Notes under the pieces: generated by a model
Told to the model about the DNA's origin: nothing
Databases searched by the model: none
Seen by the model: only the letters and a program-made list of their open reading frames with translations
Program-made: the position numbers and the translations under genes
Assembly: GCA_025965895.1 (NCBI GenBank)
Contig: JAOPWC010000119.1
Location: 1 to 49,513, forward strand
Reading direction: 5' to 3'
Source of the DNA: Mycobacterium sp.
GTDB taxonomy: Bacteria > Actinomycetota > Actinomycetes > Mycobacteriales > Mycobacteriaceae
DNA length: 49,513 bases
Part shown: one piece after another, positions 1 to 8,133 of the stretch
Layout of the letters: the number at the start of each line of letters is the position of its first letter
Numbering within the stretch: position 1 is the first letter of the stretch

Positions 1-322
1 CAGTTTCTGCTCACTCGACTTCTCTAGCGCCTTAATGTTTCTTCTGCTTCCGAGCGCCAAACGGGTCCCCCTCAAGGGTTCTCCGACCGAAGTTGTTGAC
101 GACTGGGTTTTATACAGCGACGGCCGACTAGTCAAAACCCGACAGCCAAACATGTTGGCGTTTTCCACCTTGCGAGTTGGCGGTCTCGAAAGAGACGAGA
201 TACGAGAGTCTCAAAACTCTGTGCCGGAAAGACCGTCACCGGCGAGGGTCCTCGTGGAGTGTCTGACCGCCTATCCTTAGAGCACCCTGGAACCGCTGGG
301 GCCCGGATCGGCGGAGGGTCGG
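1..322. other. Non-coding leader region upstream of the cyclase gene
   Basis: I see no convincing gene here. An 81-codon ORF (35-280) has no recognisable motif and no ribosome site. The visible structure is a pair of mutually exclusive hairpins at 183-212 and a Shine-Dalgarno sequence (GGAGGG) just before the ATG at 323. A TATCCT hexamer at 273-278 could be a -10 element. The left end is cut by the window. Confidence 0.5.
183..212 (+). repeat. Overlapping short inverted repeats (alternative hairpins)
   Basis: GTCTC (183-187) pairs with GAGAC (192-196) around a GAAA loop. The same GAGAC can instead pair with a second GTCTC at 208-212, so the two 5-bp stems exclude each other. The site lies about 110 nt before the cyclase start. 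A regulatory role is inference; the stems are short. Confidence 0.3.
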
Positions 323-3300
323 ATGACGGCCATAGCAGCGTGCCGGACGTGTGGCACTGAGCCTCTAGAGAATGCCCGGTTTTGTCACGGCTGTGGCTCA
401 CCAGTCAAAGACGGCGATACCCGGGCTGAGTACAAACAGGTCACCGTTCTGTTCGCCGACGTGGTCCATTCGATGGACATCGCGGCGGCAGTCGGGGCGG
501 AGCGGCTTCGCGAAATCATGGCCGGACTGGTCGACCTGGCTGTGGCGGTGGTGAAACGGTATGGCGGGACGGTGGACAAGTTCACCGGGGATGGCATCAT
601 GGCCGTGTTCGGTGCGCCAGTGGCGTTGGAGGACCACGCTGTGCGTGCCTGTCTGGCAGCCCTGGGCGTTCAGGAGGAGGCGAAGCGGCTTGGAGTCGAC
701 GTCCACGATCGCGACGGTGTGGATCTGCAGTTGCGGGTGGGACTGAACTCTGGTCAGGTGATCGCCGGTGAGATCGGTTCGGGGCCTTTCGGTTACACCG
801 CCGTTGGCGAGCAGGTCGGGATGGCTCAGCGGATGGTGTCTGTGGCTCCGCCGGGCGGCGTGATGCTCAGCGCATCTACGAGGCGGTTGGTTGAAGGCGC
901 TGCCACTCTCGACGAGCCTGAGCATGTTCTGATCAAGGGGGCCGACGAACCAGTCACCGCCTATCGGCTGTTGGGCATGGAAGAACGGCGTCGCGCTATC
1001 AGGCGCGTTGAACCGAATCTCGTCGGTCGGCAGTGGGAGATGTCCGCCGTTGAAGGCTTGCTGGACCGTGCAATCGATGGTCTCGGCGCGGTGGTCGGCG
1101 TGGTGGGATCACCGGGCATCGGTAAAAGCCGTCTAGTGCGCGAGGTTGCGGCGACGGCTAGTGACCGCAGTGTGGAAGTGTTCGCCGCCTTCTGCGAGTC
1201 GCATACCAGCCAACTCTCCTTCCATGCGGTCGCGCAGCTGTTACGCGCCGCCTTTGGTGTCGGCGATCTTGACGCACAGGCCGCACGCGATCGAGTGCGT
1301 GCCCGGCTTGCGGACGCAGATCCGGAGGATTTGGCGCTGTTTGATGACCTGCTGGGCATCGCCGACACGAATGGTTCTTTACCAGCAATCGATCCCGATG
1401 CTCGTCGGCGGCGCTTGACTGCGCTGGTCAATGCCGCGTCGCTGGCCCGCCAAGCCCCGGCAGTCTATGTCGTTGAGGACGTGCATTGGATCGACGAGGT
1501 CAGCGAATCCATGGTTGCGGACTTTGTGGCGGTGATCCCGCAGACGCACTCGCTGGTGCTGATCAGCTACCGGCCCGAATATCGGGGCGCGTTGAGCCGG
1601 GTGTCCGGTGCTGAGAGCATCGCCCTTGCGCCGCTGAGCGATTCGGAAACCGCAGCACTGGTCACCGAGCTGCTGGGGTCGGACTCCTCGGTTGGGGGGT
1701 TGGCCGCCATGATCGTCGAAAGGGCTGCCGGGAACCCGTTTTTCGTGGAGGAGATGGTGCGCGAACTGGCCGAGCGTGGTGTCCTGCGCGGAAACCGCAG
1801 CGCCTACGTTTCGACGGTCGTCGCTACCGAGGTCAGCGTGCCCGCCACCGTGCAGGCGACGATTGCCGCCCGTATCGACCGCCTTGACCCGGCGGCCAAG
1901 CGCACCTTGCGTGCTGCGGCGGTCATCGGCTCACGGTTCGACCCGGGCCTGCTCGAAACCCTGGGCATTGAACCCATTGTCGAGGATCTTGTGGTGGCGG
2001 AACTCGTCGATCAGGTGAGGTTCACCCGAGGACCGGAGTATGTGTTCCACCATCCGCTGATTCGGACGGTGGCCTACGACTCGCAGCTCAAATCCGATCG
2101 TGCCGAGCTGCACCGGCGGCTGGCCGCAGTAATCGAAGCCCGTAGCCCGGCCTCGGCTGATGAAAATGCTGCGCTGATCGCCGAACATCTGGAGGCCGCC
2201 GGTGATGGGCACGCCGCCTACGGCTGGCACATGCGCGCCGCAACGTGGGCGACCAATCGCGACATCTCCGCGGCATGGCTGAGTTGGGAGCGCGCCACAA
2301 CGCTCGCCGACGCCTTACCCGCCGATGACCCGCACCGAGCAGCGATGCGCATTGCCCCGCGCACCATGTTGTGCGGGATCGCCTTTCGAGTCCATATGGA
2401 CGTGGCCGGTGACCGCTTCGAGGAACTGCGGGAGTTGTGCACCGCCGCCGGAGACAAGGCGTCACTGGTCGTCGGGATGGCGGGGCTGGTGGTCGATCAC
2501 GGGTTCCACGACCGGGTGCGCGAGGCGTCGCGGCTGGCATCGGAAGCCATGGCCCTTATGGAGTCGCTCGGCGATCCGACCTTGACGGTGGGGCTGTCCT
2601 TCGCGGCGATCTACGCCAAGCTTGAAAGCGCAGAGTATTGCGACATGCTGCGGTGGTCACAGAGGGTGATCGACCTGGCCGACGGTGATCCGTCGAAAGG
2701 CACCCTCATTTTCGGGTCTCCGTTAGCGCTCGCCTTGACGACGCGGGCTCAGGCCCGGTATTGCCTGGGTCGTCCCGGATGGCGCGACGACCTGCGGCAC
2801 GGCCTGGCCATGGCCCGCAGCGCCGACCCAACGTCCTACGCCGCGGTCGTCACCTACGGCTACTTGCCAGGAATACCGTATGGCGTGGTGAGGTCCGACG
2901 ATTCCGTGGTGCGTGAGATCGAGGATGCCCTACGGATTGCCGAACGATCCAGTGACGATTTCGCGGTGGATCTCGCCCGGGTGACGCTGGGCGTGGCGCT
3001 GGTGCACCGCCCAACGCCTGCCGAGCGTGACCGCGGACAGACGCTCCTGGCCGAGTTCAGGGAGGTGTTCCTACGCCGCGGATACCTTCTGGCCGAGGTC
3101 CCGCTCGTCGAGGTGTATTCGGCGCGTGAGAGGGCTCGGCGTGGAGATCGCGATGACGCCGTCCCGGTCATGCGCGCCGCCGTGGACCATCTGTTCCGCG
3201 AGGGACAGCTGCTGGGGTGGGGCATTCCTGCGACGGGTGTTCTGGTGGAGACACTGCTGGACCGCGGGGCCGAGAGTGACGTGGCCGAAGCCAAGGCCGC

Positions 3301-3496
3301 GATCAAGCGGTTAGCGGCCGCGCCAGCCGATGAGGGACTGGTGATACGCGAGATCTGGCTGTTGCGACTACAGGCTCTACTGGCGCGGGCTCACGGCGAT
3401 GCCGCGGCTTACGCGCACTTACGGGACCGCTACCGCGACATGGCGAGAACGCTTGGCTTCGAGGGGCATATCGCGTGGGCCGAGGCAATGCCATGA
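323..3496 (+). CDS. Zinc-ribbon / class III nucleotide cyclase / AAA-ATPase (STAND-type) regulator
   Basis: The 1057-residue protein has three parts. A zinc ribbon holds Cys7, Cys10, Cys21 and Cys24. A class III adenylate/guanylate cyclase domain (about 38-215) keeps the metal aspartates in FADV (Asp46) and TGDG (Asp90). A P-loop ATPase follows (Walker A GSPGIGKS 262-269, Walker B VYVVEDVHWID 381-391) with a long helical, TPR-like C-terminus. Mycobacteria carry several such cyclase-ATPase fusions, usually viewed as cytosolic signal sensors. The usual VNxAxR transition-state motif reads VGMAQR here, so the catalytic Asn is replaced by Gly and cyclase activity is doubtful. The ATG has a GGAGGG ribosome site. 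Six Leu codons are TTA, unusual beside these neighbours and suggestive of transfer. Confidence 0.88.
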   Translation: MTAIAACRTCGTEPLENARFCHGCGSPVKDGDTRAEYKQVTVLFADVVHSMDIAAAVGAERLREIMAGLVDLAVAVVKRYGGTVDKFTGDGIMAVFGAPVALEDHAVRACLAALGVQEEAKRLGVDVHDRDGVDLQLRVGLNSGQVIAGEIGSGPFGYTAVGEQVGMAQRMVSVAPPGGVMLSASTRRLVEGAATLDEPEHVLIKGADEPVTAYRLLGMEERRRAIRRVEPNLVGRQWEMSAVEGLLDRAIDGLGAVVGVVGSPGIGKSRLVREVAATASDRSVEVFAAFCESHTSQLSFHAVAQLLRAAFGVGDLDAQAARDRVRARLADADPEDLALFDDLLGIADTNGSLPAIDPDARRRRLTALVNAASLARQAPAVYVVEDVHWIDEVSESMVADFVAVIPQTHSLVLISYRPEYRGALSRVSGAESIALAPLSDSETAALVTELLGSDSSVGGLAAMIVERAAGNPFFVEEMVRELAERGVLRGNRSAYVSTVVATEVSVPATVQATIAARIDRLDPAAKRTLRAAAVIGSRFDPGLLETLGIEPIVEDLVVAELVDQVRFTRGPEYVFHHPLIRTVAYDSQLKSDRAELHRRLAAVIEARSPASADENAALIAEHLEAAGDGHAAYGWHMRAATWATNRDISAAWLSWERATTLADALPADDPHRAAMRIAPRTMLCGIAFRVHMDVAGDRFEELRELCTAAGDKASLVVGMAGLVVDHGFHDRVREASRLASEAMALMESLGDPTLTVGLSFAAIYAKLESAEYCDMLRWSQRVIDLADGDPSKGTLIFGSPLALALTTRAQARYCLGRPGWRDDLRHGLAMARSADPTSYAAVVTYGYLPGIPYGVVRSDDSVVREIEDALRIAERSSDDFAVDLARVTLGVALVHRPTPAERDRGQTLLAEFREVFLRRGYLLAEVPLVEVYSARERARRGDRDDAVPVMRAAVDHLFREGQLLGWGIPATGVLVETLLDRGAESDVAEAKAAIKRLAAAPADEGLVIREIWLLRLQALLARAHGDAAAYAHLRDRYRDMARTLGFEGHIAWAEAMP

Positions 3497-3616
3497 CGGC
3501 GGTCGTGCTGTACCCCTTGAAGACCTGGCGTCGGCCATCATGGCGCTGCTGATGCGGAACTCCAACCGACAGTAGGTCCTGAGCGCCTCCCGACTGCGAC
3601 AGTCCGCTGGCTGTTC

Positions 3617-3859
3617 CTAATCCCCGGCCAAGCCAAGCTCCTTCAACAGCGCCCACTCGGCCGCAAACGGCTTCTCTCGCTTTCGACTACCGGTTCTCGT
3701 GGTCGCTGGCTTGCGGGTAGGCTCCCCCTGCTCTTGTAGCCGCACGTAGCGCCTGATCGGCGCGTCCATCGGCTGGCCTGAGCGCAAACGCCGGTAGTGT
3801 GTCGAGCACCAGCCGGATGTATATGCCCGCCGTGAGCAGTCGTGATGCTTGCAGCGCAT
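3617..3859 (-). CDS. Small zinc-binding, HNH-like protein of the integrated element
   Basis: 80 residues. The N-terminus has a Cys3-x4-Cys8 pair and a Cys18-x2-His21 pair followed by YRRLRSGQP, the pattern seen in short phage and plasmid zinc proteins and at the head of some HNH nucleases. No HNH catalytic core follows, so nuclease activity is not supported. The C-terminus is basic, then acidic. The start is well backed by GATCGGAGGCGCT directly before the ATG. It is the last clear gene of the element read from the integrase, on the same strand as the ATPase and integrase. Function unknown. Confidence 0.65.
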   Translation of the reverse strand: MRCKHHDCSRRAYTSGWCSTHYRRLRSGQPMDAPIRRYVRLQEQGEPTRKPATTRTGSRKREKPFAAEWALLKELGLAGD

Positions 3860-4029
3860 AGCGCCTCCGATCTCCTTGAGTCATTGGGTTTGCCTGGGGG
3901 GGACCCCCAAGGGGCGAGGGGCCGGACACCTCATGCAAGTCGCGGCCTCTCTCTCCGGGAAAAATCCGGCCTGGGCATGCAAAAGGCAATTGGAAGCTAA
4001 GGGCAGCGGGCTTTGTGCCGCAAGCCCAT

Positions 4030-4269
4030 TCATTCGGTTGTCCTCATAGCCTCCAACAGAGGCTCGATTTCCTTCGGTCCTACAAGCACATACACAGGAC
4101 CTTGGGCGATGGACAAGCCGCCGTTGGCTCGTGGTGTGACGACCAGCTCGGAGCGTGGGCTGGTGCTTGGGATGCGGGTGCGTTGCGGAGACGGGATTCT
4201 GCCGTCTCCTCCCGCCTTCCCGTCTTCCCGTCTTCCCGTCTTGGTTGCGCTCAGAGGCTTGTCACCCAC
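4030..4269 (-). CDS. Hypothetical small protein of the element
   Basis: 79 codons from a GTG preceded by GGGAAGGTAAGAA, overlapping the end of the ATPase reading frame by 19 nt in another frame. The N-terminal third is encoded by the CTTCCCGT tandem repeat and is low complexity; the C-terminal half (GPVYVLVGPKEIEPLLEAM) looks like ordinary protein. I recognise no family. It may be a real translationally coupled gene or a chance ORF over repeat DNA. Confidence 0.35.
   Translation of the reverse strand: MGDKPLSATKTGRREDGKAGGDGRIPSPQRTRIPSTSPRSELVVTPRANGGLSIAQGPVYVLVGPKEIEPLLEAMRTTE
4216..4239. repeat. Three tandem copies of an 8-bp unit (CTTCCCGT)
   Basis: The unit CTTCCCGT occurs three times head to tail, followed by a partial copy, and is preceded by a related pyrimidine-rich stretch. 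It lies just downstream of the ATPase stop, within the element. An 8-bp period changes reading frame with each copy, so copy-number change would shift the overlapping small ORF. Confidence 0.7.
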
Positions 4270-5261
4270 TTCTTACCTTCCCTGGTTCTATTCACGCCGA
4301 TTCGATGACCGGCACCTCGTAGCTGGTCTGGGCTGTAGCCCTTCGTCATGGCCATGGCTTCGAGGTCGGAAGATGGCACTGAGCCATCGGACAGAATGTC
4401 CCTGAGCCACAAGTCGATTGCCGTGGTTTTGGGCCTGGGCTTAGCAGCGTCGACCTGTTCGGTGAGCAGGTCGTGGATTGACTTGCTGTCATCACCGATG
4501 GACTCCAGGAGGGCCACGGTTCCGTCGCTGTCGTCTGTCGGGGTGAAGTGCTCAACCGGGACTTTGATGAAGCGATGGGCCACACCCCTGGCCCCGAGGT
4601 TGCTCTTGTCGGGGCCAACCAGCAGGGCCTCTGTTTCGGGGTCTTCTAGAGCGTAGATGGTGCTACGTGCTACCTGGCGTAGCGCACCTGACAACCCGTA
4701 AGTATTCCGGATGTCCTGGCTCTCAAGCCGATTCGTATGGGCGACGAGTAGGACAGCCGCGCCTGTCTCAGCCGCGTATTCCCTCCAGGGTGCTACGGCC
4801 TCGCGAGCCTTCTGGGGATTCTTGACCTGGAGGCCACCTGGCACCGTGTCAATCCATGCATCCACGACGACGATGCTGGGTGCGATCCCCATGCTCCGCA
4901 GTGCTGGTATGTCATCGGGGAACGTGGGTGTACCAGTGCCGTCGTCTTCCGCGCACAGGACGTGGATGCGATGCAGGTCCGCACTAGCGACTTCCAGCCG
5001 TGGCCGGATGGTGTCCTCCCAGCCGTCCTCGGTGGCGATCAAGATCGCGTCGGCAGGATCACTGGGGCTGGTGAACGGTCTTCAAGACTCACCCGTGGTG
5101 ATGGACGCGATTGCTCGAATGGTCCAGAGCGACTTGCCGATTCCCTCAGCCCCAACCAGGAGATTGACCTTACCTGCAGCCAGGTAGCCGCGTGCGAGCC
5201 TCCAGGCCACGGGCTTTGATTCCGCCATGTCACTCGCTCTACGTAGTCGTACTGTGGTCAC
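4251..5261 (-). pseudogene. RepA/RecA-like AAA ATPase of the element, interrupted by an in-frame TGA
   Basis: The gene starts at a GTG (5261) with AGAGGAG seven bases upstream. Its first 59 codons hold Walker A GAEGIGKS (37-44). Codon 60 is TGA (5082-5084). The same frame then stays open for 276 more codons to 4251 with the rest of the fold: ILIATEDGWED, the Walker B-like SIVVVDAWID and LLVAHTNR. Together this is a RecA-like ATPase of the kind carried by small actinobacterial integrative elements, where it acts as a replication helicase or primase partner. There is no frameshift, only the stop. The context (TGES*RPFT) suggests an original Trp (TGG). The downstream part (ATG at 5042) could yield only a fragment without the P-loop, so the product is probably inactive. 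Confidence 0.8.
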
Positions 5262-5353
5262 CGCTAACTCCTCTGGGCCGCAGCCCTCTGTCTTGCTCAT
5301 TGAAGGGGGGAAGATGGGGAACCTGGGAACATGAGGCGGTTGCCCGCCTTGCC

Positions 5354-5545
5354 CTAATGCAGGCCACCCTTCGCCGTCTTCGCCTTCTGTGTTTCGACCC
5401 AGTCGGCCACGTCTTCGGCGGCATAGAACACCGTCTTGCCGAGCTTGAATGACCGGGGGCCTTCTCCCCTGTGTCGCCACCACCGCCAGGTGGCTTCCGG
5501 GATGCCGTACTCTTCCACCAGATCTGCTGTCCGCAGGTGGGCCAT
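5354..5545 (-). CDS. Excisionase / AlpA-type helix-turn-helix protein
   Basis: 63 residues from an ATG with GAGGAG seven bases upstream; an in-frame ATG at 5647 would add 34 residues without a ribosome site and is rejected. The sequence reads as a winged-helix MerR/AlpA-type DNA-binding module: LRTADLVEEYGIPEATWRWW is the helix-turn-helix, then a basic wing and FYAAEDVADWV. Proteins of this size between an integrase and a replication ATPase normally act as recombination directionality factor or as regulator of the element. Small size rules out a separate effector domain. Confidence 0.75.
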   Translation of the reverse strand: MAHLRTADLVEEYGIPEATWRWWRHRGEGPRSFKLGKTVFYAAEDVADWVETQKAKTAKGGLH

Positions 5546-5747
5546 CGTTCTGCTCCTCGTCTCCGCCATTGCGATCAGCGGAAGCGGTCTTCGACCTTCG
5601 ATGGCGAGTGCCCCTCTAGGAGAGGGGATTCCGCCGTCGCCGAGCATGTCACGCTTCGCTCGAAATCCGCCGTGGCTGTCGTTGTGGTGCCAATGTCGTC
5701 AACTTTAGCCGCACGGTGAGGGCGTAAAACTACAACAAAAAGGCAGG

Positions 5748-7013
5748 TCAGAGCTGCTTGTCCCGTGCCGCCTTGATCGCGCAACCCAGCGCGGTCGCCA
5801 CTCCAGCCAGGTCGTCACTCATGAGGTGCCCGTACCTGTCGAGGGTCATCGCTGCGGTGGCGTGACCGAGCAATCGCTGCACGGCCTTCACGTTCGCCCC
5901 CGCCGAAATGGCCAGCGAGGCGCACGTATGCCGCAGGGCATGGGGAGTGATCGGAGGGAGGGCGCGAGTACTCGCTTCGCCGGTGTCGGCTAGCTCCTGC
6001 TGGCGCTTCGCCTCGGCCGCGTCGCGCACGGTAGCCAGGGCAGAGTCGAATGCCCAGCGGTATTCGCCGAGCGGCAGGTGCCCGCTCTTGCGGCTGGGGA
6101 ACACGAGCGCGTCGGCCGCGCTGGGTAGCTCTGCCTTCAGGCGATCCCAGACAGGTTCGGGCACCGGCACCCGACGTGTTCGGTTGGTCTTCGTACCCGT
6201 CTCGACTATCCCTTGCCCGGAAACGTGAGTCGCCGAAGCTCGGACGGTGATCTCCCGGTCAAGGATGTCCTTGGCGCGTAGCGCAGCAGCTTCACCGAAC
6301 CGCAGGCCGCAGTAGCCCAGGGCCAGAGTCAGCGTCTCGAATCGGCCCATTTCACTCGCCAGCGCGAGAAGCTGCGCATGGGTCAAGTAATGCTGCTCGC
6401 TCTCGGTTGTCTGCGGAAGGTCGTGACGGCGATTGATGTCGGCAGCTACGTTCTTGGTGGCCAGCCCCGCTTTGACGGCGTACTTGAACACCGCGCCCAT
6501 GAGTTGGTGTGTCTGAATGATCCGGCTCGCGGACAGGCCGGTGCCCGCTTGCGACCCGTCGACAGACAGTCCCGCCAGCCACGCTGACAGGTCGCCATAG
6601 GTAATGGCCTTCATAGGCGTCTCACCCCACTGTGGGAGCACCAGGGTGTCCAGGATGCTCCGGTAGCCCGCCAGGGTCTTCGGCTTGCGCTGAGCGCCAC
6701 GCTTCGTTGCGAACCACTGCTCCGCGACATTCGCGAACGTGTCGACGCCTACGGTCGGGCTGACCCACTGATTCGTGACGACCTTGCCCCGCTCAGTCGA
6801 GACCCACCCTTCGGCCTCCGCCTCGGTGCGAAAGCGTTTGGTGTGTTGCTTTCCGTCGTCGCCCACGTACCAGCCGCGCCACCGGTTGCCCACTCCCTGC
6901 GGCCTGCCCTGGCCCTGCGCCCATCGCCCGGTTGCCAGCTTCGATGGTGTGCCGTCCTTGTTCTTCCAGAGGTCAACCACCCCACCCGTGCCAGGAGTGC
7001 GCTGGATCGCCAT
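5748..7013 (-). CDS. Tyrosine recombinase (phage-type integrase)
   Basis: 421 residues. An N-terminal arm-binding and SAM-like core-binding region (about 40-185) precedes the catalytic domain. The catalytic set is complete: Arg238 in GYCGLRFGE, HALR (His358, Arg361), His384 in LLGHA and nucleophile Tyr394 in LDRYGH. It should integrate and excise the 3.6-7.0 kb element at the adjacent tRNA. The start at 7013 is favoured because TAAACT lies exactly 7 nt before the ATG, the leaderless pattern seen elsewhere in the window; the in-frame ATG 27 nt upstream has no such support. The gene reads away from the tRNA 3' end, the usual arrangement for tRNA-targeting integrases. It appears intact although its companion ATPase is broken. 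Confidence 0.93.
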   Translation of the reverse strand: MAIQRTPGTGGVVDLWKNKDGTPSKLATGRWAQGQGRPQGVGNRWRGWYVGDDGKQHTKRFRTEAEAEGWVSTERGKVVTNQWVSPTVGVDTFANVAEQWFATKRGAQRKPKTLAGYRSILDTLVLPQWGETPMKAITYGDLSAWLAGLSVDGSQAGTGLSASRIIQTHQLMGAVFKYAVKAGLATKNVAADINRRHDLPQTTESEQHYLTHAQLLALASEMGRFETLTLALGYCGLRFGEAAALRAKDILDREITVRASATHVSGQGIVETGTKTNRTRRVPVPEPVWDRLKAELPSAADALVFPSRKSGHLPLGEYRWAFDSALATVRDAAEAKRQQELADTGEASTRALPPITPHALRHTCASLAISAGANVKAVQRLLGHATAAMTLDRYGHLMSDDLAGVATALGCAIKAARDKQL

Positions 7014-7101
7014 GGCGGCGAGTTTACATCCTGCATACAACCAGCCTGCGGCGAGACGAAGAAATCAGACGCACAATACGGATCACCTGCGACAACACCG
7101 G

Positions 7102-7175
7102 TGCCCCCACTGGGACTCGAACCCAGACTGGACGGATTTTAAGTCCGCTGCCTCTGCCGATTGGGCTATGGGGGC
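7102..7175 (-). tRNA. tRNA-Leu (anticodon UAA), likely integration target
   Basis: A 74-nt cloverleaf on the minus strand: acceptor GCCCCCA pairs with TGGGGGC plus discriminator A; anticodon stem GCGGA/TCCGT encloses loop CTTAAAA, giving anticodon TAA (Leu, codon UUA); T arm CTGGG-TTCGAGT-CCCAG. The variable region is only about 5 nt, without the long extra arm usual for tRNA-Leu, and the D stem is weak (3 bp GCC/GGC). CCA is not encoded. The integrase gene begins about 90 bp from its 3' end. I found no second copy of the tRNA 3' end on the far side of the element. Confidence 0.88.
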
Positions 7176-7269
7176 ACCCGCGGTGAGCAGGTTACCGCGC
7201 CTCGACGAGTTTCACGTCGCGCAGCGGAAGTACGAGAGAGGCCTGCGTGACGTGGATCTGGCCGCGTCG

Positions 7270-8133
7270 TCAGGAGTTGTGCTGCGACGCTGAAGCGGTC
7301 GAAGTCAGATCGGACCGGTGCAGTTGGTACCGCGGCGGATCCGGCAGCACTATCCGACGTGTGATCCTCAGCTGGTCGTCGACATGTACCAGCATTCCCG
7401 AGTCGATCAGTTCCCAGTCGGGATCGTCGTCCATCCGCTCGCTGGCGAACACGACCGACGGCTGCTGGTCGAGGTTGGACGACCGGGCGTGGATCTGCGA
7501 CGTCTGCATGTCAAACCTCGGGCCCGAGTCCGCCTCCCTCCGATCGAGCAGATACAGCTCGTTCGGCTCGGGATAGCGCAGCGCCCACATGTCGGTCGCC
7601 GTGCACAGCAAGAGGTTGACCGCGTAGATCGGCACGGTGTCCGCCAGCCACCGCAACGCGTCGAGCAGCCCGGCCTCCACATCCCCACTGCGGGCCCGGA
7701 TCGACCCGGTGATCAGCGCGAATACTCGCTCGCTGTCTGTCTGCCCGAGCACCAGGTCCGTCACCGACAGCTCAGCCAACCGCGCCTCGAGCACGTCTAG
7801 TCCGGTGACCACGCCGTTGTGCGCGAACAACCGGCCGTTCTGCAGGAACGGATGTGTGTTGAGCACATCAAGCCGGCCCGTCGACGCGTACCGCACGTGC
7901 GCGATGAAGGTCGTCCCGCTCAATTCGTGGGCCTCGCAAGCGAATTCGCGGTCCTCCCACGCGGCTATCGGCTGCTTGCAAACCACGGGCCTGCTGTCGG
8001 CCTTGAACACGCCGATGCCGGCGCCGTCTGGATTGCGCTTGCTCTGCGCCGCCAGATTGTCGGGCGCGTCAAGTAGCCAGAACGTGGCCGTCACCGCGGA
8101 ACGGCCGGCGTGCAGGCCGAACAAGCGGCACAT
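7270..8133 (-). CDS. Class II glutamine amidotransferase (Gn-AT-II family)
   Basis: 287 residues beginning MCRLFG, so that after removal of Met the N-terminal Cys2 is the nucleophile. NPDGAG (34-39), HVRYAS (79-84) and HNG (105-107) are the glutamine-binding and oxyanion elements of the fold. The family hydrolyses glutamine or gamma-glutamyl amides; EgtC of ergothioneine synthesis is a relative, but no other egt gene is nearby, so the substrate is unknown. A much longer open frame upstream is antisense to the phosphatase and is ignored. TACCGT stands 7 nt before the ATG, which suggests a leaderless transcript divergent from the phosphatase. Confidence 0.85.
   Translation of the reverse strand: MCRLFGLHAGRSAVTATFWLLDAPDNLAAQSKRNPDGAGIGVFKADSRPVVCKQPIAAWEDREFACEAHELSGTTFIAHVRYASTGRLDVLNTHPFLQNGRLFAHNGVVTGLDVLEARLAELSVTDLVLGQTDSERVFALITGSIRARSGDVEAGLLDALRWLADTVPIYAVNLLLCTATDMWALRYPEPNELYLLDRREADSGPRFDMQTSQIHARSSNLDQQPSVVFASERMDDDPDWELIDSGMLVHVDDQLRITRRIVLPDPPRYQLHRSDLTSTASASQHNS

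Noticed and set aside
35..280. 81-codon ORF before the cyclase gene
   Set aside because: No family resemblance, no ribosome site, and it ends before a strong site for the cyclase gene.
3890..3915. GGGG/CCCC-rich stretch as far attachment site of the element
   Set aside because: It resembles the tRNA acceptor strand only by G and C runs and has no match to the T arm or anticodon region.
5042..5082. A frameshift splitting the element ATPase
   Set aside because: The two open stretches are in the same frame (their starts differ by a multiple of three) and the codons between 5084 and 5042 read sensibly, so only the TGA interrupts the gene.
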